This document shows, piece by piece, positions 46,278 to 57,671 of a stretch of DNA of 64,000 nt. This DNA comes from Sneathiella sp. (GTDB taxonomy: Bacteria; Pseudomonadota; Alphaproteobacteria; Sneathiellales; Sneathiellaceae), in contig NZ_NZMB01000005.1 in assembly GCF_002694385.1 (NCBI RefSeq), forward strand, positions 392,283 to 456,282. Reading direction: 5' to 3'. The position numbers were made by a program, and so were the translations under genes. The stretch's first letter is position 1. Each line of letters opens with the position of its first letter. Below the pieces are notes generated by a model that searched no databases, was not told the origin of the DNA, and saw only the letters and a list, made by a program, of their open reading frames with translations.

Positions 46278-47158
46278 ACAAGACTTTTCTGACTGTTCTT
46301 GCCGTTCTTCTGGTGGTCATCGGCTTTGTTGCTGGTGGGTCGCTCTTTACCGTGCAGCAGACGGAGCAGGCCATTGTCATGCAGTTTGGCGAGCCGAAAC
46401 GTGTGATCCAGGAGCCGGGCCTCAACTTCAAGCTGCCCTTTGTGCAGGATGTGGTCTATGTGGACAAGCGCGTCCTGTCCGTCAGCACGCAGCGTGAAGA
46501 AGTCGTCACCCGTGACCAGAAGCGTCTGATGGTGGATAGCTTTGCCCGTTTCCGCATTGCCAATCCGCTGCAATATTATCAGTCCTATGGTAATTTGCAG
46601 ATTGCCTATCAGCGGCTCGAAACCATTCTCAATTCCCAGATGCGGCAGAACCTTGGCCGTCAGATCCTCAATAGCATTGTGTCCGGGGAGCGTTCCAACC
46701 TGATGAACCAGATCCGCGAGCAGGTTAATGCGGAAGCCAAGGCAACGGGCATTGACGTGATTGATGTGCGGATTGTCCGCGCGGACCTGCCGAAGGAGAA
46801 CAGCGAAAAGGTGTTTGACCGGATGCGGTCCCAGCGTGAGCAGGAGGCGAAGGAAATCCGGGCGACGGGTGCGGAAATCGCCCAGCGGATCAAAGCCAAC
46901 GCCGATCGTGAGCGGACGGTTCTGGTCGCCAATGCCCGCAAGGATTCCGAAATCCTGCGCGGTGAAGGCGACGGGGAGAAAAACCGTATTTTCGCCGATG
47001 CCTTTGGCAAGGATGAGGACTTCTTCGCCTTTTACCGCTCCATGCAGGCCTATCGCGGTTCCATGTCCGACAGTGATACATCCATGGTACTGTCGCCCAC
47101 ATCGGAGTTCTTCCGCTATTTCGATCAGCAAACAACAGGTGATCGGGCAACCAACTAG
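46274..47158 (+). CDS. hflC: HflC, partner of HflK
   Basis: A 294-residue SPFH protein with a single N-terminal transmembrane helix (about 5-24) and the opening VQQTEQAIVMQFGEPKRV near 29-46. The charged coiled arm at about 180-250 (RVDRMRSQREQEAKEIRATG-type repeats) is characteristic. Its ATG overlaps the hflK stop, consistent with equal synthesis of the complex. A terminator follows eight bases after its stop. Confidence 0.95.
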   Translation: MNKTFLTVLAVLLVVIGFVAGGSLFTVQQTEQAIVMQFGEPKRVIQEPGLNFKLPFVQDVVYVDKRVLSVSTQREEVVTRDQKRLMVDSFARFRIANPLQYYQSYGNLQIAYQRLETILNSQMRQNLGRQILNSIVSGERSNLMNQIREQVNAEAKATGIDVIDVRIVRADLPKENSEKVFDRMRSQREQEAKEIRATGAEIAQRIKANADRERTVLVANARKDSEILRGEGDGEKNRIFADAFGKDEDFFAFYRSMQAYRGSMSDSDTSMVLSPTSEFFRYFDQQTTGDRATN

Positions 47159-47165
47159 GCAGAAT

Positions 47166-47199
47166 AAAACGGCTCGCAGCATCATCTGCGGGCCGTTTT
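47166..47199 (+). terminator. Terminator-like hairpin after hflC
   Basis: AAAACGGCTCGCAG pairs with CTGCGGGCCGTTTT across a 6-base loop, with one T-G wobble. The A- and T-ends make it look bidirectional. It lies in the 59 bases between hflC and the DUF2065 gene, so read-through or a second promoter would be needed for the latter. Confidence 0.75.
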
Positions 47200-47217
47200 C
47201 CTTCGGGGGAGTATCGC

Positions 47218-47406
47218 GTGTTAAAGGAAATTCTGCTGGCGCTGGCGCTGGTCCTGTTCTTTGAGGGCGCGCTGTATGCGCTGTTTCCGGATGGAATGAA
47301 AAGAATGATGATTTCGGCCATGAATACGCCCAGCCATATTTTACGCATATTTGGACTCGGGGCGGCTATAATCGGTGTCATTTCGGTCTGGCTGATCAGG
47401 CTGTAA
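47218..47406 (+). CDS. DUF2065 small membrane protein (YjeT-like)
   Basis: A 62-residue protein with two transmembrane helices (about 3-20 and 43-60) separated by a basic loop with KRMMISAMNTP, as in the YjeT/DUF2065 family that often follows hflC. The start is GTG with GGGGGAG about seven bases upstream. No role is known; its place suggests a link with HflKC or with the protease that follows. Confidence 0.82.
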   Translation: MLKEILLALALVLFFEGALYALFPDGMKRMMISAMNTPSHILRIFGLGAAIIGVISVWLIRL

Positions 47407-47632
47407 TCTGATTTGGCCTCTGAAATAAAATGCCTTTTTCATTTAACCCATTTTTCTTTTGAAACAGGTTTGATTTGCACATTTTTGCCTTAATTGATTT
47501 CTAGGTACATACAGCGGGATGTCGCTGCAGGATGTTGCGGCGATTAAATGAGGGGGCTCATATTGTCAGTTGATCCTCTGCTGATCGATCCCCGAGTGAT
47601 GGCAGAGAGTCGGAATTGGAAGGAACACGAAG

Positions 47633-49165
47633 TTGTATAACCGATATTCAGCAATGCCCGAACCGGTGACAAAAGATGCCCGGCCCGTGGCGGCGCCCGC
47701 GCCGGTTTTCCGGCAATATGGTGCCATTATCATATCGACCCTGACAGTTATCGCCTTGATGACAGTCTTTGCCTTCAATGCGAAGGCGCGTGGGGCCCCC
47801 GACAGCTTTGCCGATCTGGTGGAGAAGCTGTCGCCAGCGGTTGTCAATATCTCGACAACCCAAACCGTAAAAACGCCGCAGGGCGGCCTGTTCCCGAACC
47901 TTCCCGAAGGACATCCGTTTGAGGATTTCTTCAAGGAATTCGGCAACCGGGGACAGGGCGGTCAGGAGCGGGAGCGCAAGGCGACTTCGCTCGGCTCCGG
48001 CTTTGTCATTGATGCGGATGACGGCTATGTGATCACCAATAACCATGTCATTGACGGTGCCGATGAAATCAAGGTGATTTTCAAGGACGGCGAAAGCCTG
48101 GCCGCAACACTGGTCGGTACCGATCCCAAAACGGATATTGCCGTCCTGAAGATTGATCCGAAAGAGCGCGATCTGGTTGATGTTAAATGGGGTAGCAGCG
48201 ATGATGCCCGCGTTGGCGACTGGGTGGTTGCCATTGGCAATCCCTACGGTCTTGGCGGTACGGTGACGGCGGGGATTATTTCAGCCCGCGGTCGCGACAT
48301 CCGCTCCGGTCCCTATGATGATTATATCCAGACCGACGCGTCTATCAATAAGGGGAACTCCGGCGGTCCGCTCTTTAATATGGATGGCGAGGTGATTGGC
48401 ATCAATACGGCCATCTTTTCCCAATCTGGCGGTAGTATCGGAATCGGATTTGCGGTTCCTTCCGGATTGGCGGTCCCGGTGGTTGAACAGCTTATCGAGT
48501 TTGGTAAAACAAGCCGTGGCTGGCTCGGCGTTGTCATTCAGCCGGTAACGGAGGAAATTGCCGAGGGGCTGGATCTCAAAAATACCGACGGTGTTCTGGT
48601 CGCCGGTGTTCCGGAAGATGGTCCTGCCTTTAAGTCCGGGATCAAGGCCGGGGATGTGATTTTGAAATTCAACGGCGAAAAGGTCAGTGAACCGAGAGAG
48701 CTGTCCCGTCTGGTCGCGGAATCGAAAGTCGGTTCGGAAGTGACGGTCGAACTCTGGCGCAGCGGCAAGACGGTGGAGTCCAAGGTTGTTCTCGGCGAGC
48801 TTGAGAAGGCTGAAATCGCCATGGCGGAAGGAACGTCTTCGGAACCGGTGGTGGGCAAGAGCCTTGATGTGCTTGGCATGCAGCTGTCACCCATCAATGA
48901 TGCTGCGCGCGAACAGTTCGGTATCGGCGAAGATGTGAAAGGCGTCTTGGTAACCGATGTGCAGCAAAATTCCGAAGCGGCCGAAAAGGGCATCCGCCCG
49001 GGAGATGTCATCACGGAAGCCCAGCTTGAACCGGTGACGACGCCCGATCAGATCAAGGGCCGCCTGGCTGAAATTGAAAAATCCGATAAAAAGTCGGTGC
49101 TGCTGCTGTTAAAGCGGGGCGATAATTCCCGCTTTATTGCCCTGAAGCTGGACAAGGAAAGCTGA
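47633..49165 (+). CDS. degP: DegP/HtrA-type periplasmic serine protease
   Basis: This 510-residue protease refolds or degrades damaged periplasmic proteins. An N-terminal hydrophobic helix at about 30-50 acts as anchor or signal. The trypsin-like domain has the triad His138 (NNHVI), Asp168 (TDIA) and Ser243 (GNSGGP). Two PDZ domains follow at about 280-370 and 410-500. Start is TTG 47633, with AAGGA eight bases upstream; ATG 47654 is an in-frame alternative. It lies downstream of hflKC and DUF2065. The upstream 226 bases likely hold its own promoter, but I could not identify an envelope-stress box. Confidence 0.92.
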   Translation: MYNRYSAMPEPVTKDARPVAAPAPVFRQYGAIIISTLTVIALMTVFAFNAKARGAPDSFADLVEKLSPAVVNISTTQTVKTPQGGLFPNLPEGHPFEDFFKEFGNRGQGGQERERKATSLGSGFVIDADDGYVITNNHVIDGADEIKVIFKDGESLAATLVGTDPKTDIAVLKIDPKERDLVDVKWGSSDDARVGDWVVAIGNPYGLGGTVTAGIISARGRDIRSGPYDDYIQTDASINKGNSGGPLFNMDGEVIGINTAIFSQSGGSIGIGFAVPSGLAVPVVEQLIEFGKTSRGWLGVVIQPVTEEIAEGLDLKNTDGVLVAGVPEDGPAFKSGIKAGDVILKFNGEKVSEPRELSRLVAESKVGSEVTVELWRSGKTVESKVVLGELEKAEIAMAEGTSSEPVVGKSLDVLGMQLSPINDAAREQFGIGEDVKGVLVTDVQQNSEAAEKGIRPGDVITEAQLEPVTTPDQIKGRLAEIEKSDKKSVLLLLKRGDNSRFIALKLDKES

Positions 49166-49200
49166 TCGCTTTGCCGAACTCACGGATATGAAACAGAAAG

Positions 49201-49225
49201 TGGCGCCTCTCGGGGCGCCATTTTT
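49201..49225 (+). terminator. Terminator after degP
   Basis: TGGCGCC and GGCGCCA form a 7-bp stem with a 6-base loop followed by five T's. It separates degP from the convergent serB. Confidence 0.85.
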
Positions 49226-49256
49226 CATGCGGGTCGCATCAACGCGATCCTGTGCA

Positions 49257-50162
49257 TCAATCAACAAATTCGCTATGCCGGTAGCCCTGATAATACAGCA
49301 GGGTGGTAAGATCGCCATGGCGGATATTGGCATCCGCTGCCTTTGCCGCCTTTTCCTTGGCATGAAATGCAACGCCGAGGCCCGCCGCTTCGATCATCGG
49401 GATGTCGTTGGCGCCGTCGCCGATGGCGGTCGTCAGGCTGCGCGGGATGCCTTTTTCCTGCATCAGCCTTTCCAGTGTTGCCAGCTTGGCGGAGGAATTG
49501 AGGATCGGCTCTGCCGCGACACCGGTGAGCGCTCCATTCTCAAAAAGAAGCTCGTTGCTCATATCCATATGAAAGCCCAACGCTGCGCGCACCCGGCTGG
49601 TGAAGAATGTGAAGCCGCCGGAGACCAGCGCCGTGTAGACGCCATTCGCCCGCATTGTCTGGACAAGGGTGCGGGCGCCTGCCGTCATGACAACCCGTTC
49701 CTCAAATACCCGTTGCAGGACATCCTCCCGCAGTCCTTTCAGCATGGCGACGCGGGCGCGGAAGGCATCGTTGAAATCGAGCTCGCCGTTCATCGCGCGT
49801 TCCGTGATGGCGGAAACTTCCGCTTTCAGCCCGGCAAAATCAGCGAGTTCGTCAATACATTCGATCGTGATCATGGTGCTGTCCATGTCGGCAAGAAACA
49901 GTTTCTTGCGCCGGTCCGCGCTGTGTTGCAGGCAGTAATCAACACCGGCTGGCACGCCCGCCGCCTCTAATGCCGTCTCTGCCGCGGCCAGGGAAAGACC
50001 ACGAAAGGCAATATCAACCGCGTGATCTTCTTTCAGCCAGTCCAATACCGCCACATCCGCCCCGCTGGCCCGTAAGGCGTCCGCCAGGCTATCGGAAAGA
50101 TTGCGCAATGGCGTGCCGACTGTATGATCGGCGACAAGGGTGAGAACCGAATTTTGTGTCAT
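49257..50162 (-). CDS. serB: Phosphoserine phosphatase
   Basis: A 301-residue HAD hydrolase for the last step of serine synthesis. The nucleophile motif DMDST is at 92-96 (Asp92), with SGGFTFF near 184-190 for motif II and GDGANDIPMI near 250 for motif IV. The N-terminal region of about 80 residues resembles the ACT-like part of SerB. It is divergent from miaA with start regions overlapping by position, so their promoters lie inside each other's 5' ends. Confidence 0.92.
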   Translation of the reverse strand: MTQNSVLTLVADHTVGTPLRNLSDSLADALRASGADVAVLDWLKEDHAVDIAFRGLSLAAAETALEAAGVPAGVDYCLQHSADRRKKLFLADMDSTMITIECIDELADFAGLKAEVSAITERAMNGELDFNDAFRARVAMLKGLREDVLQRVFEERVVMTAGARTLVQTMRANGVYTALVSGGFTFFTSRVRAALGFHMDMSNELLFENGALTGVAAEPILNSSAKLATLERLMQEKGIPRSLTTAIGDGANDIPMIEAAGLGVAFHAKEKAAKAADANIRHGDLTTLLYYQGYRHSEFVD

Positions 50163-50182
50163 GTGTCGAGGCAGCAGTCCCT

Positions 50183-51157
50183 ATGGATAATAACGTAACG
50201 CCAGCTCGCGAGGCGGCGGGAACGGTCCTTCTGGCCGGGCCAACCGCCAGCGGCAAATCCGCAGCAGCCATTGCCATAGCAGAGGAATTTGACGGTGTCA
50301 TCATCAATGCGGACAGTATGCAGATTTATGACGGTCTGCGTGTCCTGACCGCGCGGCCGAGTGCGGAGGAGGAGGCGCGCGTGCCGCATCGTCTTTACGG
50401 CGTCCTCGATCCGGCCGATGACTGTAATGCCGCTCGCTGGCGTGATATGGCGCTGGCGGAGATCGCCAATGTGAAGGCCGCGGGCAAACTTCCCATTATT
50501 GTCGGCGGGACGGGGCTCTATTTCGATATCCTGATCCGGGGCATTGCGGAGATCGCCGAAATTTCCGAAGGTGTAAGGGCACGCCTTCGGGATTTACAGG
50601 CGCGCGAGGGCACCGCAGTGATCCATAATATGTTGCGGGAGAAGGATCCGGAGATGGCTGCGCGGTTGAAACCGGGGGACAGCCAGCGTCTCCTGCGCGC
50701 CCTTGAGGTGGTGGAGGAAACGGGCATCCCTCTCGGCGAATGGCAAAAGCGGGCGCCGACCGGAAATATTCTGGAGGGACCGCGTCTGCATCTGGCGCTC
50801 AACCCGGCGCGGGACTGGCTCTATGCCCGCTGTAATCAGCGTCTCGACTGGATGATTGATGGAGGCAATGCCTTGCAGGAAGTTGCCGCCCTGAAGGCGC
50901 GGCGGCTTGATCCGGCCCTGCCTGCCATGAAGGCGCTCGGCGTGCCGGAATTGATCAAGGTGCTGGAGGGGGAGATGGATTTGGAGGCGGCGCGGGAGCG
51001 AATCAAGATGCTCACCCGACGTTATGCCAAACGGCAGATGACCTGGGTGCGGAATAAGATGTGCGAAGCAAATTGCTCTTCTGCGCAAGATTTGGAAAGT
51101 TTGAAAGCTGATTTCTTTCCATTTATTCGTCGATTTTTGTTGACGGAGCGGAATTGA
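50183..51157 (+). CDS. miaA: tRNA dimethylallyltransferase
   Basis: MiaA adds an isoprenyl group to N6 of adenosine 37 in tRNAs reading U-starting codons. GPTASGKS (19-26) is the P-loop, and INADSMQIYDGL near 41-52 contacts tRNA. The RALEV segment and the C-terminal RRYAKRQMTWVRN near 290-302 are diagnostic. I begin at ATG 50183, giving 324 residues; GTG 50156 is in frame but overlaps the serB start. The ribosome site is weak. It uses DMAPP from the pathway of dxs and ispA. Confidence 0.9.
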   Translation: MDNNVTPAREAAGTVLLAGPTASGKSAAAIAIAEEFDGVIINADSMQIYDGLRVLTARPSAEEEARVPHRLYGVLDPADDCNAARWRDMALAEIANVKAAGKLPIIVGGTGLYFDILIRGIAEIAEISEGVRARLRDLQAREGTAVIHNMLREKDPEMAARLKPGDSQRLLRALEVVEETGIPLGEWQKRAPTGNILEGPRLHLALNPARDWLYARCNQRLDWMIDGGNALQEVAALKARRLDPALPAMKALGVPELIKVLEGEMDLEAARERIKMLTRRYAKRQMTWVRNKMCEANCSSAQDLESLKADFFPFIRRFLLTERN

Positions 51158-51205
51158 AGGTCTAGTTTCCCAAATTGCAGCCATGTCCGCATGGATTGCT
51201 GATGC

Positions 51206-51234
51206 CGCCCGGTATTGTGCCGGGCGCTTTTTTT
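51206..51234 (+). terminator. Terminator between miaA and ilvB
   Basis: CGCCCGG and CCGGGCG form a 7-bp stem with a 7-base loop, then C and seven T's. It lies 48 bases after miaA and 52 before ilvB. It may simply end miaA; an attenuator role is not supported by a suitable leader peptide. Confidence 0.85.
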
Positions 51235-51286
51235 CCATTGGATTTATTTTTGAAGACAGCCCGTCAGAGAGATTAGGAACAGGCAA

Positions 51287-53053
51287 ATGGCGAACCAGGA
51301 AATGACAGGAGCAGAAATCGTAATCAAGGCGCTGAAGGATCAGGGCGTCGAGGTGATTTTCGGGTATCCTGGGGGCGCTGTGCTACCGCTCTATGACGAG
51401 ATTTTCAAGCAGAACAGCATTCGCCACATTCTTGTCCGTCAGGAAGGTGGCGCGGTTCACGCGGCGGAGGGGTATGCCCGTTCCACCGGCAAGCCGGGCG
51501 TCGTGCTCGTCACCTCCGGTCCCGGCGCGACGAATGCGGTCACCGGCCTTGCCGATGCACTGATGGACAGCATTCCGATCATCTGCCTGACGGGGCAGGT
51601 GGCGACCCATATGATCGGCAATGACGCCTTCCAGGAGGCGGATACCGTCGGCATCACACGTCCGGTCACCAAGCATAATTATCTGGTAAAGGATGCGAAT
51701 GATCTCGCCCGCACCATGCATGAGGCCTTTTTTGTGGCCACCAACGGACGGCCCGGCCCGGTCGTGATCGATTTGCCGAAGGACGTCCAGCTCAGCAAGG
51801 GCGCCTATCTGCCTCCGGCGCTCGTCAAGCACAAGAGCTATGTGCCGCAGGTCAAAGGCGATTTGAAAGCGATTAAGGCGGCGGTCAAGCTGATTGCGGG
51901 CGCGAAGAAACCGGTCTTCTATACCGGTGGCGGCGTCATCAACTCGGGCCCCAAGGCGTCAAAGCTGCTGACCCAGCTTGTCCGTCTGACCGGATATCCC
52001 ATCACTAATACGCTGATGGGTCTCGGCGCCTATCCGGCCTCCGACAAGCAGTTCCTCGGCATGCTGGGCATGCATGGCACATTTGAAGCCAATAACGCCA
52101 TGCATGACTGCGATGTCATGATCTGTATCGGCGCCCGCTTCGATGACCGGATTACCGGCCGTCTGGATGCTTTTTCGCCCAATTCGAAGAAGATCCATAT
52201 CGACATCGACCCGTCCTCCATCAACAAGAATGTGGCGGTCGATATCCCGATTGTCGGCGATGTCGCCCATGTTCTGGAAGATATGATCAAAGTCTGGAAA
52301 TCGGAGTCGCACAGGAGCGATAACAAGACCGCCCTCAAGAAATGGTGGGCAGAAATTGAGGGTTGGCGTGGTCGGGACTGTCTTAAGTTCGAACAGAAAG
52401 GCAAGCTGATCAAGCCGCAGTACGCGCTTTCGCGCCTGAACGAGCTGACCAAGGATATGGACCGTTACTTCACCACCGAAGTCGGGCAGCATCAGATGTG
52501 GGCAGCGCAATATATGCAGTTTGACGAGCCGAACCGCTGGATGACATCGGGCGGGCTCGGCACCATGGGTTATGGCCTGCCGGCGGCGATGGGCGTGCAG
52601 ATCGCCCATCCCGATGCGCTGGTTGTGGATATTGCAGGTGAAGCCTCCACCATGATGAATATCCAGGAGCTGTCGACCATCCTGCAATACCGCCTGCCGG
52701 TGAAGGTGTTTATCCTCAACAATGAATATATGGGCATGGTCCGTCAGTGGCAGGAGCTGTTGCATGGCGGGCGCTATTCGGAAAGCTATATGGAAAGCCT
52801 GCCCGATTTCGTGAAGCTGGCGGAGGCCTTCGGTTCCACGGGCTTGCGCTGCTCCGATCCTGATCAGGTCGATGACTGTATTCGCGAGATGATCGCCATC
52901 AAGGGGCCGGTTGTTGTTGATATGCTGGTGGACAAGGCGGAGAATGTCTTCCCCATGGTGCCCTCTGGCGCGGCGCATAATGAAATGCTGCTCGGCGGTG
53001 AGGAGGAGGGAGCCGGACCAAAGGTGACCACCGATGGGCTTTCGCTGGTCTGA
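51287..53053 (+). CDS. ilvB: Acetolactate synthase large subunit
   Basis: The 588-residue catalytic subunit of acetohydroxyacid synthase makes acetolactate or acetohydroxybutyrate with thiamine diphosphate and [14 protein letters not shown] near 26-36 and [15 protein letters not shown] near 49-63 (catalytic Glu) are N-terminal landmarks. Then come the FAD domain and the C-terminal cofactor site [15 protein letters not shown] near 450, where Glu replaces the Asp of the usual GDG motif start. [13 protein letters not shown] near 480 follows. All blocks are present. It leads ilvN and ilvC. Confidence 0.95.
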   Translation: MANQEMTGAEIVIKALKDQGVEVIFGYPGGAVLPLYDEIFKQNSIRHILVRQEGGAVHAAEGYARSTGKPGVVLVTSGPGATNAVTGLADALMDSIPIICLTGQVATHMIGNDAFQEADTVGITRPVTKHNYLVKDANDLARTMHEAFFVATNGRPGPVVIDLPKDVQLSKGAYLPPALVKHKSYVPQVKGDLKAIKAAVKLIAGAKKPVFYTGGGVINSGPKASKLLTQLVRLTGYPITNTLMGLGAYPASDKQFLGMLGMHGTFEANNAMHDCDVMICIGARFDDRITGRLDAFSPNSKKIHIDIDPSSINKNVAVDIPIVGDVAHVLEDMIKVWKSESHRSDNKTALKKWWAEIEGWRGRDCLKFEQKGKLIKPQYALSRLNELTKDMDRYFTTEVGQHQMWAAQYMQFDEPNRWMTSGGLGTMGYGLPAAMGVQIAHPDALVVDIAGEASTMMNIQELSTILQYRLPVKVFILNNEYMGMVRQWQELLHGGRYSESYMESLPDFVKLAEAFGSTGLRCSDPDQVDDCIREMIAIKGPVVVDMLVDKAENVFPMVPSGAAHNEMLLGGEEEGAGPKVTTDGLSLV

Positions 53054-53138
53054 TCGCGCAGTTTTCCTTCGAAAAGCTATGGATTTAACGCTAATGCTGG
53101 TTTACAAGAGACCCGCGCTGCAAGGGGATGTCTGAGTA

Positions 53139-53651
53139 ATGACTGAAGATACCGAAATATTCCGCCACACCATTTCCGTTCTTGTCGATAACGAGTTCGG
53201 TGTGCTGGCGCGTGTGGTCGGCCTGTTCTCCGGTCGCGGATATAATATTGAAAGCCTGACGGTGGCCCGCGTGGATCAGGAGGAAAACCTCTCCCGTATT
53301 ACCATCGTCACCTCCGGTACCGCCATGGTGATCGAGCAGATCAAGGCCCAGCTTGGCCGTCTGGTGCCGGTGCACAAGGTCGCCGATCTCACCTCCGACG
53401 GGCCAAGCGTGGAACGGGAAATGGCGCTGGTGAAAGTCATCAGCAAAGGCGAGAAGCGGGTGGAGGCGCTGCGCATGGCGGATATCTTCCGCGCCCGCGC
53501 CGTCGATACCACGGAGGATTCCTTTGTTTTCGAAGTGACGGGCGTGCCGGACAAGGTGCGGGCCTTCATTGCCCTGATGGAACCTCTCGGCAAGGCCGAA
53601 GTCTGCCGGACCGGCGTTGTCGCGCTGCGCCGCGGAACTGATGTGATCTGA
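53139..53651 (+). CDS. ilvN: Acetolactate synthase small (regulatory) subunit
   Basis: A 170-residue regulatory subunit with an N-terminal ACT domain (about 8-82: HTISVLVDNEFGVLARVVGLFSGRGYNIESLTV pattern, valine-binding) and a C-terminal domain (about 90-168). It activates IlvB and confers feedback inhibition by valine. It begins 85 bases after ilvB; the frame has ATG 53139. The longer length matches IlvH-type subunits. Confidence 0.95.
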   Translation: MTEDTEIFRHTISVLVDNEFGVLARVVGLFSGRGYNIESLTVARVDQEENLSRITIVTSGTAMVIEQIKAQLGRLVPVHKVADLTSDGPSVEREMALVKVISKGEKRVEALRMADIFRARAVDTTEDSFVFEVTGVPDKVRAFIALMEPLGKAEVCRTGVVALRRGTDVI

Positions 53652-53674
53652 CCAACAAACTGACTGAATGCTAG

Positions 53675-56203
<2,529 letters not shown>

Positions 56204-56250
56204 GAAACCCGCGCATGGCCCAATTGCCCATTGTGAAGAAGAGGATCTGA

Positions 56251-57159
56251 ATGGCGCCAAGGCAGGGAAATGTCTTCAAGTTGGCATGGCCGCTGAAAAC
56301 CATTATTCAGCGCTCCGCCTTCCTTGCGCTTGTCTCCCTGGCTGTTGGGCTGCTGTTTCTGGGCAAGGCCAATATTGCCGCTGTTGACCGGTTACGCATG
56401 GCGACAACGGATTTCCTTGCCCCGGTTCTGACAACCATATCCGAACCCGTCAGCGCCTTTCATCGCGCCGTCGCCCGCGTACAGAGCCTGACCAGGCTGA
56501 TCGAAGAAAATGAACGCTTGAGAGAGGAAAATGCCCGTCTGCTCAAATGGCAGGCGGCAGGCCGGGCGCTGGAACAGGAGAATGAAAACTTCCGGCAGTT
56601 GTTAAACGCGCTGTCTGATCCGTTGGTGCTGCCCATCACCGCGCGGGTCATCGGTGATAGTGGCGGGCCTTTCGTTCGCACGCTGCTGCTCAACGCCGGT
56701 CAGCGTGATGGCGTGCGCGTGGGGCAGGCGGTCGTTGCGCCGCTCGGGCTGATCGGCCGCATCGCGGAGGTCGGAGATCGTTCCGCCCGTGTCCTGCTGA
56801 TTACCGATATCAACTCCCGCATTCCGGTGGTGCTGGAAAAATCCCGTCAAAAAGGCATTCTGGTCGGTGACAATTCGACCCTGCCGCTTCTTGAATTCCT
56901 TCCGACCACGTCAACAGTGGCGCCGGGTGACAGGCTTGTAACGTCTGGAGATGGCGGCATGCTTCCGGCCGGACGGCCGATCGGCTTTGTTTCCTCGGTC
57001 GGGGAGCGGGACATTCGTGTGCAGGGCTATGCGGACTGGAACCGCCTTGAATATGTCAGTATCCTCCGCTACGACCTGCCGGGCATGAGTGGCCCGGAGG
57101 ACAATCCCGGAGACCTTGGCGAAAGCAGGCTGGGCGAAAGCAGATTGGATGCGCAGTGA
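56251..57159 (+). CDS. mreC: Rod-shape protein MreC
   Basis: A 302-residue bitopic protein. One membrane helix at about 22-40, a coiled-coil dimerisation stretch (about 70-105, rich in ENERLREENARLLK) and two beta domains (about 120-275) that face the periplasm. GGPFVRTLLLNAGQRDGVRVG near 134-154 is typical. The acidic C-terminal tail has a repeated LGESRL. It overlaps mreD by four bases. Confidence 0.93.
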   Translation: MAPRQGNVFKLAWPLKTIIQRSAFLALVSLAVGLLFLGKANIAAVDRLRMATTDFLAPVLTTISEPVSAFHRAVARVQSLTRLIEENERLREENARLLKWQAAGRALEQENENFRQLLNALSDPLVLPITARVIGDSGGPFVRTLLLNAGQRDGVRVGQAVVAPLGLIGRIAEVGDRSARVLLITDINSRIPVVLEKSRQKGILVGDNSTLPLLEFLPTTSTVAPGDRLVTSGDGGMLPAGRPIGFVSSVGERDIRVQGYADWNRLEYVSILRYDLPGMSGPEDNPGDLGESRLGESRLDAQ

Positions 57160-57671
57160 ACCCGACTCTTGCCTATCAGTTTAACAGGTTTCTGCGCGGC
57201 AGCGTTCCCTTCGCGCTTGCCTGTCTGATGGCGTTGTTGGGGGTCGTGCCGACAGGGATCAGCGGCTTTGGCATTATTACTCCGTCTCTTCTCACCATCG
57301 CGGTGTTTTACTGGAGCATTCACCGGCCCTATCTGATGGGGGCGCCGTTATGCTTCCTGCTTGGCGTCCTGTCGGATTTCCTGACCGGGGCACCGCTCGG
57401 CCTGACCTCATTGCTGCTGCTGGTGGTGCATGGGGTGACGCTGTCGCAACGTCGGATATTTATCGGCAAGTCCTTCATTCTCTCCTGGTTTGGCTATGCC
57501 CTGATTGCGCTGCTTGCGGCGCTCGTCGGCTGGTTGCTCTCCTCGCTTTATTCGCTGGCCGTTCTGCCGTTCCTGCCGGTGATGCTGCAATATGCGCTGT
57601 CACTTCTGGTCTTTCCACTGTTCGCTTTCGGCTTCGGAATATTACAGAACAATCTGCTGAGGCTGACCTGA
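57156..57671 (+). CDS. mreD: Rod-shape protein MreD
   Basis: A 171-residue integral membrane protein with about five transmembrane helices. PYLMGAPLCFLLGVLSDFL near 55-73 contains the conserved GxxxD-like element. It bridges MreC with the PBP2-RodA synthase. GTG start overlaps the mreC stop; its own stop shares a base with the mrdA start (TGATG). Confidence 0.9.
   Translation: MNPTLAYQFNRFLRGSVPFALACLMALLGVVPTGISGFGIITPSLLTIAVFYWSIHRPYLMGAPLCFLLGVLSDFLTGAPLGLTSLLLLVVHGVTLSQRRIFIGKSFILSWFGYALIALLAALVGWLLSSLYSLAVLPFLPVMLQYALSLLVFPLFAFGFGILQNNLLRLT

Noticed and set aside
51183..51240. Possible leader peptide and attenuator before ilvB
   Set aside because: A short frame starting at ATG 51183 overlaps the terminator hairpin, but its first codons hold no run of Leu, Ile or Val, and no competing antiterminator arm is visible. 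The hairpin is adequately explained as the miaA terminator.
57350..57670. N-terminal extension of mrdA
   Set aside because: The open frame continues upstream inside mreD, but the family begins at ATG 57671 and mreD is clearly the coding frame there.
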